Below, one piece after another: positions 55,529-64,000 of a stretch of DNA of 64,000 bases (position 1 is the stretch's first letter; each line of letters starts with the position of its first letter). Location: contig NZ_CP108514.1 in NCBI RefSeq assembly GCF_035989305.1, positions 6,304,501 through 6,368,500 of the forward strand, written 5' to 3'. The notes under the pieces are model-generated. The model was not told where the DNA came from. It worked only from the letters and a program-made list of their open reading frames with translations, and ran no database searches. The DNA is from Streptomyces sp. NBC_01233. GTDB lineage: Bacteria > Actinomycetota > Actinomycetes > Streptomycetales > Streptomycetaceae. A program made the position numbers and the translations under genes.

Positions 55529-57124
55529 ATGGCGGAGCTCACGATCCGGCCGGAGGAGATCCGGGACGCACTGGAGAACTTTGTCCAGTCGTACCAGCCG
55601 GACGCGGCCTCGCGCGAGGAGGTCGGAACGGTCAGCGTTGCCGGCGACGGCATCGCGAAGGTGGAGGGCCTGCCCTCCGCCATGGCGAACGAGCTGCTGA
55701 AGTTCGAGGACGGCACCCTCGGTCTCGCCCTCAACCTCGAGGAGCGCGAGATCGGTGCGGTCGTCCTCGGCGAGTTCAGCGGCATCGAGGAGGGCCAGCC
55801 GGTGCAGCGCACCGGTGAGGTGCTCTCCGTCGGCGTCGGCGAGGGTTACCTCGGCCGCGTCGTCGACCCGCTCGGCAACCCGATCGACGGTCTCGGCGAG
55901 ATCGCGACCGAAGGCCGCCGCGCCCTCGAGCTGCAGGCCCCCGGCGTCATGGTCCGCAAGTCGGTCCACGAGCCGATGCAGACCGGCTACAAGGCCATCG
56001 ACGCGATGGTCCCCGTCGGCCGTGGCCAGCGTCAGCTGATCATCGGCGACCGTCAGACGGGTAAGACCGCCCTGGCCGTCGACACGATCATCAACCAGCG
56101 CGACAACTGGCGCTCGGGCGACGTGAACAAGCAGGTTCGCTGCATCTACGTCGCCATCGGCCAGAAGGGCTCGACCATCGCGTCCGTTCGCGGCGCGCTG
56201 GAAGACGCGGGCGCGCTCGAGTACACGACGATCGTCGCCGCCCCGGCGTCCGACCCGGCCGGCTTCAAGTACCTGGCGCCGTACACCGGTTCCGCCATCG
56301 GCCAGCACTGGATGTACGCCGGCAAGCACGTCCTGATCATCTTCGACGACCTGTCGAAGCAGGCCGACGCCTACCGCGCCGTGTCGCTGCTGCTGCGCCG
56401 CCCGCCGGGCCGCGAGGCCTACCCGGGTGACGTCTTCTACCTGCACTCCCGTCTGCTGGAGCGCTGCGCGAAGCTGTCCGACGAGATGGGTGCCGGTTCG
56501 ATGACCGGTCTGCCGATCGTCGAGACCAAGGCGAACGACGTGTCGGCGTTCATCCCGACCAACGTCATCTCCATCACCGACGGCCAGTGCTTCCTGGAGT
56601 CCGACCTGTTCAACGCGGGCCAGCGCCCGGCGCTGAACGTCGGTATCTCGGTCTCCCGCGTCGGTGGCTCCGCCCAGCACAAGGCCATGAAGCAGGTTTC
56701 CGGCCGTCTGCGCCTGGACCTCGCCCAGTACCGTGAGCTGGAGGCGTTCGCCGCCTTCGGTTCCGACCTGGACGCCGCGTCGAAGGCTTCGCTGGAGCGC
56801 GGCAAGCGTCTGGTCGAGCTGCTGAAGCAGGGCCAGTACCAGCCGATGCCCGTCGAGGAGCAGGTCGTCTCCGTCTGGGCCGGCACCACCGGCAAGATGG
56901 ACGACGTTCCGGTCGCCGACATCCGTCGCTTCGAGTCGGAGCTGCTGGAGCACCTGCGCCGCGAGCGCAAGGACCTCCTCACCTCCATCGCCGACGGCGG
57001 CAAGATGTCGGACGACACCCTGTCCTCCATCGCGGACGCCATCACCGGCTTCAAGCGGCAGTTCGAGACCTCGGACGGCAAGCTCCTGGGCGAGGACGCA
57101 CCGGCCGTCAACGTCTCCAAGTGA
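55529..57124 (+). CDS. atpA: ATP synthase F1 subunit alpha
   Basis: Alpha carries the non-catalytic nucleotide sites. The 531-residue protein has [11 protein letters not shown] (Walker A) and [15 protein letters not shown] (Walker B), plus the C-terminal signature helices. CAAGGAGAGCAGG precedes ATG 55529. An 84-base in-frame extension upstream is not expected to be translated. Confidence 0.97.
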   Translation: MAELTIRPEEIRDALENFVQSYQPDAASREEVGTVSVAGDGIAKVEGLPSAMANELLKFEDGTLGLALNLEEREIGAVVLGEFSGIEEGQPVQRTGEVLSVGVGEGYLGRVVDPLGNPIDGLGEIATEGRRALELQAPGVMVRKSVHEPMQTGYKAIDAMVPVGRGQRQLIIGDRQTGKTALAVDTIINQRDNWRSGDVNKQVRCIYVAIGQKGSTIASVRGALEDAGALEYTTIVAAPASDPAGFKYLAPYTGSAIGQHWMYAGKHVLIIFDDLSKQADAYRAVSLLLRRPPGREAYPGDVFYLHSRLLERCAKLSDEMGAGSMTGLPIVETKANDVSAFIPTNVISITDGQCFLESDLFNAGQRPALNVGISVSRVGGSAQHKAMKQVSGRLRLDLAQYRELEAFAAFGSDLDAASKASLERGKRLVELLKQGQYQPMPVEEQVVSVWAGTTGKMDDVPVADIRRFESELLEHLRRERKDLLTSIADGGKMSDDTLSSIADAITGFKRQFETSDGKLLGEDAPAVNVSK

Positions 57125-57144
57125 CGACGGAAGGGACCTGACTC

Positions 57145-59504
<2,360 letters not shown>

Positions 59505-59548
59505 TCCGGCGCGCTCCTCACGGAGCGCATCCGGTTCGCACGTTCTGA

Positions 59549-59579
59549 GGAGAGGGGCGGGTGTGTCCCGTCCCTCTCC
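59549..59579 (+). promoter_or_regulatory. Hairpin between atpD and atpC
   Basis: GGAGAGGGGCGGG (59549-59561) pairs with CCCGTCCCTCTCC (59567-59579) with one mismatch. A smaller GCGCTCC/GGAGCGC stem lies at 59511-59528. They may attenuate atpC or protect the upstream mRNA from decay. Confidence 0.5.
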
Positions 59580-59644
59580 CCACGCCCATTAGAATTTGAC
59601 CCAACACCCGGCCGACCCGCCGGGTGGTGACCCGAGGAGCCACC

Positions 59645-60016
59645 TTGGCTGCTGAGCTGCACGTCGAGCTGGTCGCGGCGGACCGCAATGTCTGGTCCGG
59701 CGAGGCCACCCTTGTTGTCGCCCGCACCACGTCCGGCGACATCGGCGTCATGCCCGGTCACCAGCCGCTTCTCGGTGTGCTGGAATCGGGCCCTGTGACC
59801 ATCCGCACCAGCGAGGGCAGCACTGTCGTCGCCGCGGTGCACGGCGGTTTCATCTCGTTCGCGGACGACAAGCTGTCCCTGCTGGCCGAGATCGCCGAGC
59901 TCGCGGACGAGATTGACGTCCAGCGTGCGGAGCGGGCACTGGAGCGCGCGAAGGCGGAGGCGGATGCCGCCGCCGAGCGTCGCGCTGATGTCCGGCTGCG
60001 CGCCGTAACGGGCTGA
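59645..60016 (+). CDS. atpC: ATP synthase F1 subunit epsilon
   Basis: Epsilon couples the rotor and can inhibit ATP hydrolysis. The 123-residue protein has the N-terminal beta-sandwich (LHVELVAADRNVWSGEAT, GDIGVMPGHQPLLGVL) and two C-terminal helices. TTG 59645 follows GAGGAGCC. It ends the operon; a hairpin follows. Confidence 0.95.
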   Translation: MAAELHVELVAADRNVWSGEATLVVARTTSGDIGVMPGHQPLLGVLESGPVTIRTSEGSTVVAAVHGGFISFADDKLSLLAEIAELADEIDVQRAERALERAKAEADAAAERRADVRLRAVTG

Positions 60017-60078
60017 ACGCCCGTCGGAGTTTGAACCGCTGAGCACCGGGGGGCGACCGCCGGGGCTCGGCAGACCTC

Positions 60079-60120
60079 AGCCGCGGTCCGTTCTGGAATT
60101 TTCCAGACCGGGTCGCGGCT
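60079..60120 (+). terminator. Hairpin ending the atp operon
   Basis: AGCCGCG (60079-60085) and CGCGGCT (60114-60120) enclose an inner stem CTGGAA/TTCCAG at 60093-60106. It starts 62 bases after the atpC stop. Confidence 0.65.
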
Positions 60121-60174
60121 GTGGCGATGCAGGTCTGTTTTTTTCTCATGCGTATTCGATGAGCGAGGAGGTCG

Positions 60175-60627
60175 GTGAAGATGCTCCTCGCTCTGCTTGT
60201 GAGCGGCCTGGTCGTAGCCCTGGTGGTGATCGGGTTGTTTGTCTTCGGACTGCGCCGCAGGCTCATCCAGCGGTCCGGCGGGACCTTCGACTGCAGCATG
60301 CGCTGGGGCGTGGCCGACAAGCCCGACGTCTCCGGCAAGGGCTGGGTGTACGGGGTCGCGCGCTACAGCGGTGACCGGATCGAGTGGTTCCGGGTGTTCT
60401 CGTACTCCCACCGGCCGCGCCGGCTGCTGGAGCGTTCCTCCATCGAGGTCGTCGCCCGCCGCGCCCCTGAGGGCGAGGAGGAGCTGGCCCTGCTCTCCGA
60501 CGCCGTCGTGCTCGGCTGTGTCCACCGCGGGACCCGCCTGGAGCTGGCGATGAGCGAGGACGCGCTGACCGGCTTCCTGGCCTGGCTGGAGGCGGCGCCT
60601 CCCGGGCAGAGGGTGAACGTGGCCTGA
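60175..60627 (+). CDS. DUF2550 membrane protein
   Basis: The 150-residue protein has one N-terminal membrane helix (about residues 4-25) and a compact domain typical of DUF2550, an actinobacterial family found beside atpC. GAGGAGG lies just before GTG 60175; ATG 60181, two codons later, has better spacing. The function is unknown. Confidence 0.8.
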   Translation: MKMLLALLVSGLVVALVVIGLFVFGLRRRLIQRSGGTFDCSMRWGVADKPDVSGKGWVYGVARYSGDRIEWFRVFSYSHRPRRLLERSSIEVVARRAPEGEEELALLSDAVVLGCVHRGTRLELAMSEDALTGFLAWLEAAPPGQRVNVA

Positions 60628-60644
60628 CGTCTTTCAGACGTGAA

Positions 60645-60684
60645 GAAGCCGGGGAGACGGGGGCGGACCCGTCTCCCCGGCTTC
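60645..60684. terminator. Bidirectional terminator between DUF2550 and chitinase genes
   Basis: GAAGCCGGGGAGACGGG (60645-60661) and CCCGTCTCCCCGGCTTC (60668-60684) form a perfect 17-bp stem with a six-base loop between the two convergent genes. Confidence 0.85.
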
Positions 60685-60691
60685 CGTCTTG

Positions 60692-62542
60692 CTACTGCAG
60701 CCCGGTGTGGATCGCGTTCGCGAGCTCACCGTTGCCGGTGTCGCCGCTGAACTCCCAGAAGAAGGCTCCCTTGAGGCCCTGCTGCTTGGCCCAGGTCATC
60801 TTCCCGGCGATGGTCGCGGGGGTGTCGTAGCTCCACCAGTTGCCGCCGCACTTGGCGTAGGCCGTGCCGGCGACGGTGCCGGTGGCCGGGCAGCTGGTCT
60901 TGAGCACCTTGTAGTCCTCGATGCCCTGCTCGTACGTGCCCGGAGCCGGTCCGGTGGCGGTGCCGCCGGGTGCCGCCTGCGTGACGCCGGTCCAGCCGCG
61001 GCCGTAGAAGCCGATGCCGAGGTTGAGCTTGGCGCCGGGGACGCCCTTGGCCTTGAGCTTGGCGATGGCGTCGGCCGAGTTGAAGCCGGCCTGCGGGATG
61101 CCCGCGTACGAGGTGAGCGGGGAGTGCGGGGCCGTCGGGCCCTGCGCCGCCCAGGCGCCGAAGAAGTCGTACGTCATCACGTTGTAGAAGTCGACGTACT
61201 GCGCGGCGCCGCCGTAGTCGGCCGCGTCGATCTTGCCGCCGCTGGAGGCGTCGGCGGTGATGGCTGCGGTGACCAGGTTGTTCGCGCCGAACTTGGCGCG
61301 CGTCGCCTGCATCAGGTTCTTGAAGGCGGCGGCGCCGCTGGTGTCACAGGACAGACCGCAGGCGTTCGGGTACTCCCAGTCCAGGTCGATCCCGTCGAAG
61401 ACGTCGGCCCAGCGCGGGTCCTCGACCAGGTTGTAGCAGGACTGGGCGAAGGCGGTCGGGTTGGCCGCGGCCTGCGGGAATCCGCCGGACCAGGTCCAGC
61501 CGCCGAAGGACCACAGGATCTTGATGTGGGGATAGGCTTTCTTCAGCTTGCGCAGCTGGTTGAAGTTGCCGCGCAGCGGCTGGTCCCAGGTGTCGGCGAC
61601 GCCGTCGACGCTCTGGTCGGCGGTGTAGGCCTTGTCGTAGTCGGCGTAGGCGTCACCGATGGTGCACTGGCCGTTCTGGACGTTGCCGAAGGCGTAGTTG
61701 ATGTGGGTGATCTTGCCCGCCGTACCCGAGGTGACCAGGTTCTTCACGTGGTAGTTGCGCCCGTAGACGCCCCACTCGGTGAAGTAGCCGAGCTTGACCT
61801 TGCCGCCCGGGTCCGGGGGAATGACGCCGCCGGTGGTCGTCACCGAGAGCGTGCCGGAGGAGGCGCCGGTCTGGTCGGCGGTGTCACGGGCGGTGACGCT
61901 GTACGTGTACGTGGTGCCCTTGGTCAGGCCCGAGTCCGCGTAGCCGGTGCCGGTGACGGTGGCGATCTTGGCGGAGCCGCGGTAGACGTCGTAGTTCTTG
62001 ACGCCCTTGTCGTCGGTGGCGGGGGACCAGCTCAGGGTGAGCGAGGTGTCGGCGACGTTGGTCGCGGCGGGGGTGCCGGGAGCCGTGGGGGGAGTGTCGC
62101 CGGGCTGGGTGCCGTCGCAGGAGACGCCGTTGATCTTGCAGCCGCCGGGGGCGCCGGAGCCGGCGCCGTTGAAGCCGAAGCCGGCGCTCGCGCCGGGGGC
62201 GAGGGTGCCGTTCCAGCCGACGTTCTTGGCCGTCCAGTGGGTGCCCGAGCCGGTGACGGTGGCGTCCCAGGCCGAGGTGACCGAGGTGCCGGCCGGGTAG
62301 TCCCACTCCACGGTCCAGCTGGTGAGGGTGGTGGTGCCGGTGTTCTTCACCACCCACTTGCCCTCGAAGCCGGTGCCCCAGTCGGAGACCTTGGTGTACG
62401 TCGCCGTCGCGGAGGCGGCTGCCTGGGCCGGCCCGGCCAGGGCGACGAGTCCGCTGACGGGCAGGGCGAGGGCGGCCACGACGGCCGCGACTCTGCTGAA
62501 GAACCGGGTGCGCCTGGTGCGGGGTGGGGATGCTGTGCTCAA
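60692..62542 (-). CDS. Secreted family 18 chitinase with CBM2-like and FnIII domains
   Basis: This 616-residue enzyme hydrolyses chitin outside the cell. A twin-Arg/basic N-terminus and hydrophobic helix with AQAAAS form a signal peptide (about 1-42). A CBM2-type carbohydrate-binding module follows (WVVKNTGTTTLTSWTVEWDYP), then a fibronectin III domain (about 150-235) and the GH18 barrel (about 245-616). The barrel has the catalytic FDGIDLDWEYP (DxxDxDxE), VMTYDFFGAWA and GIGFYGRGW. Upstream repeats suit GlcNAc/chitin control. Confidence 0.95.
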   Translation of the reverse strand: MSTASPPRTRRTRFFSRVAAVVAALALPVSGLVALAGPAQAAASATATYTKVSDWGTGFEGKWVVKNTGTTTLTSWTVEWDYPAGTSVTSAWDATVTGSGTHWTAKNVGWNGTLAPGASAGFGFNGAGSGAPGGCKINGVSCDGTQPGDTPPTAPGTPAATNVADTSLTLSWSPATDDKGVKNYDVYRGSAKIATVTGTGYADSGLTKGTTYTYSVTARDTADQTGASSGTLSVTTTGGVIPPDPGGKVKLGYFTEWGVYGRNYHVKNLVTSGTAGKITHINYAFGNVQNGQCTIGDAYADYDKAYTADQSVDGVADTWDQPLRGNFNQLRKLKKAYPHIKILWSFGGWTWSGGFPQAAANPTAFAQSCYNLVEDPRWADVFDGIDLDWEYPNACGLSCDTSGAAAFKNLMQATRAKFGANNLVTAAITADASSGGKIDAADYGGAAQYVDFYNVMTYDFFGAWAAQGPTAPHSPLTSYAGIPQAGFNSADAIAKLKAKGVPGAKLNLGIGFYGRGWTGVTQAAPGGTATGPAPGTYEQGIEDYKVLKTSCPATGTVAGTAYAKCGGNWWSYDTPATIAGKMTWAKQQGLKGAFFWEFSGDTGNGELANAIHTGLQ

Positions 62543-62663
62543 GGGTGATCCTCCGTAGGTCCGTCTCGGTCGTGGGGGACCTCGACATGGGCGTGGGACC
62601 TGCGCCGCCCGTGAGCACGCTTTGTCATGGCGCGCTCACCACAGTGTTGCGGCGAGCGTAGAA

Positions 62664-62696
62664 AGGTCTGGACCAACCGTCAAGAGGTCCAGACCG
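62664..62696 (-). promoter_or_regulatory. Chitinase promoter repeats (DasR-type boxes)
   Basis: Read on the minus strand, GGTCTGGACCT (62695-62685) and TGGTCCAGACCT (62675-62664) flank a TTGACGG that could be a -35 box. Such 12-bp direct repeats overlapping the promoter are known from Streptomyces chitinase genes, and they resemble the DasR site TGGTCTAGACCA. Confidence 0.7.
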
Positions 62697-62724
62697 GTAC
62701 GCGCCGTGCCGACCGGGGTCGGAG

Positions 62725-63378
62725 CTATATCCCCAACTCCTGTGCCAGTACGGCGGCTTGGAGCCGACTGCGGAGATCCAGTTTCCCGAGCAGGCGGCTG
62801 ACGTGCGTCTTCGCCGTCGCCTCCGCCATCTCCAGCCGCACGGCGATCTCCGCGTTCGACAGGCCCTCGCCCAGCGCGCTCAGCACCTCCCGCTCCCGCG
62901 GGGTCAGCGAGGCCACCGCCGCGGCCGTCTCCGGCGCCGGGGTGGCCCGGGCCGGCCGGGGAGCCGCGAACTCGGCGATCAGCCGCCGGGTCACCGCCGG
63001 GGCGATCAGGCCCTCCCCGCGCGCGACCGTCCGTACCGCCTCGATCAGCTCCGCCGCGTCCGCGTTCTTCAGGAGGAAGCCCGCGGCCCCCGCGCGCAGC
63101 GCCCCGAAGACGTACTCGTCGAGGTCGAAGGTCGTCAGCACCAGGACATCGGCCAGGCCCTCCGCGACCACCTCGCGCGTCGCGGACACCCCGTCCAGCC
63201 TGGGCATCTGCACATCCATGAGGACGAGGTCCGGCCGCAGCTCCCGGGCCAGGCGCACCGCCTCCTCCCCGTCGCCGGCCTCGCCCACCACCTCGATGTC
63301 CCCCGCGCTGCGCAGGATGAGCACCAGCCCGGCCCGCACCGCGCCCTGATCCTCCGCCACCACCACCCGGATGGTCAT
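62725..63378 (-). CDS. NarL/FixJ-family response regulator
   Basis: The 217-residue regulator has a receiver domain (VVVAEDQGAVRAGL, DLVLMDVQMPRLDG, FLLKNADAAEL) and a LuxR-type HTH (LTPREREVLSALGEGLSNAEIAVRLEMAEATAKTHVSRLLGKL). ATG 63378 overlaps the kinase stop codon by four bases, so it forms a pair with that kinase. It is divergent in function from the adjacent chitinase but reads in the same direction. Confidence 0.9.
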   Translation of the reverse strand: MTIRVVVAEDQGAVRAGLVLILRSAGDIEVVGEAGDGEEAVRLARELRPDLVLMDVQMPRLDGVSATREVVAEGLADVLVLTTFDLDEYVFGALRAGAAGFLLKNADAAELIEAVRTVARGEGLIAPAVTRRLIAEFAAPRPARATPAPETAAAVASLTPREREVLSALGEGLSNAEIAVRLEMAEATAKTHVSRLLGKLDLRSRLQAAVLAQELGI

Positions 63379-64000
63379 GCCTCCACCGCCTTCTCCTCCG
63401 CGGGCAGTGTCGCCCGCACCTGCCACACCGCGCCGGACCGGCCCGCCGTGAACTCTCCGCCCAGCAGCTCCGTCCGCTCCCGCATGCCGATCAGCCCGGC
63501 CCCGGAGCCGGGCGCGCGGGGGCCCGGCCGGTCCCCGTAGGGCGAGTCCACCCCCACGGTCAGCAGCCCGTCCGTGTGCGCCACGCGGATCGTGACCGTC
63601 CCCGGGGCGGCGTGCTTGAGCGCATTGGTCAGCGACTCCTGGACGATCCGGTACGCCGCCAGCTCCACCGGGGCCGCCGTCTGCTCCCCGGGCGGCCGCT
63701 CGTCATGGAGCACGAAATCCAGTCCGCTCGCCGAACCGTTGGTCTTCGCCTGTCCGACCAGGGCGTCCAGACCGTCCAGCGAGGGCACGGCGACCGCTTC
63801 CTGTTCCGCTCCGGCCTCCCGCAGCAGCCCGATCAGGCGGCGCATCTCGGCCAGGCCCTGCACGCTGTTCTCGCGGATCACCCCGAGTGCCTCGCGGCTG
63901 GTGGCGGCCGTGTCGATGGAGAGCGCGGCGGTGGAGTGGATCGCGATGGCGGACAGGTGGTTGGCCACCATGTCGTGCAGCTCGCGGGCCATCCGCGCGC
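63375..64000 (-). CDS. Sensor histidine kinase, HisKA_3 type (N-terminus beyond the window)
   Basis: Only the C-terminal 208 or so residues are in the window. MARELHDMVANHLSAI carries the phospho-acceptor His of the NarX/HisKA_3 family. The HATPase domain has RIVQESLTNALKHA (N-box) and GSGAGLIGMRERTELLGG (G-box). The sensor part lies past base 64000. It pairs with the response regulator gene with which it overlaps. Confidence 0.9.
   Translation of the reverse strand, partial: ARMARELHDMVANHLSAIAIHSTAALSIDTAATSREALGVIRENSVQGLAEMRRLIGLLREAGAEQEAVAVPSLDGLDALVGQAKTNGSASGLDFVLHDERPPGEQTAAPVELAAYRIVQESLTNALKHAAPGTVTIRVAHTDGLLTVGVDSPYGDRPGPRAPGSGAGLIGMRERTELLGGEFTAGRSGAVWQVRATLPAEEKAVEA

Noticed and set aside
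60689..62548. Open frame of 619 codons on the plus strand opposite the chitinase gene
   Set aside because: The chitinase has a signal peptide and catalytic motifs; the opposite frame is a low-complexity Gly/Val/Ala shadow.

Overview
The window is high-GC actinobacterial DNA, almost certainly Streptomyces. The right half carries nrtL-lysA-hom-thrC-thrB-rho-(LCP)-rpmE-prfA-prmC-sua5-(LMW-PTP-like)-glyA-(WecA-like)-atpIBEFHAGDC, an order familiar from Streptomyces chromosomes. GTG and TTG starts, ATGA overlaps, scarce TTA codons and Streptomyces-type intergenic repeats fit this.

Region 1 (about 1-18,700) is accessory DNA resembling a small-molecule biosynthetic cluster. A truncated zinc-ribbon/HTH regulator precedes a ten-gene co-directional operon (1395-13539). 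The operon encodes a degenerate histidyl-tRNA-synthetase paralogue, a UDP-HexNAc-type dehydrogenase, a PIG-L deacetylase, a pentapeptide-repeat protein, a methyltransferase, a TIM-barrel isomerase/epimerase, a DegT aminotransferase, a left-handed beta-helix acyltransferase, a stand-alone adenylate-forming ligase, a class IV aminotransferase and a second methyltransferase. Two separately transcribed genes follow: a complete, divergent HisRS and an S66 peptidase with MccF-type motifs. In microcin C producers, MccF destroys a Trojan-horse aminoacyl-adenylate mimic. A spare HisRS beside an MccF-like enzyme therefore suggests self-protection against a histidyl-adenylate-like or aminosugar/nucleotide product. 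I do not recognise the cluster as a known one. Two more methyltransferases and a TPR-like regulator remnant close the region.

Region 2 (18,820-28,635) is a three-gene cassette: a SNF2-type helicase with a DUF3883-like C-terminus, a DUF1156 DNA methyltransferase and a DUF499 ATPase with an apparent Swt1-like HEPN N-terminus. It is a compact predicted anti-phage system related to DISARM. NUDIX and HIT genes and a small membrane/winged-helix protein follow.

Region 3 (31,119-32,991) is an excisionase-like gene, a tyrosine integrase and an intact tRNA-Arg(CCG). The integrase faces the 3' end of the tRNA, so regions 1-2 are probably cargo of an integrated island whose far end lies left of base 1. 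No replication or transfer genes are seen.

Region 4 (33,000-64,000) is core chromosome: a response regulator, a TnpB-only IS200/IS605-type element with a probable guide-RNA end, lysine/threonine biosynthesis, Rho, translation termination and tRNA modification genes, cell-wall genes, the full F1Fo ATP synthase operon, a secreted GH18 chitinase with the classical promoter repeats, and a two-component system cut by the window end.
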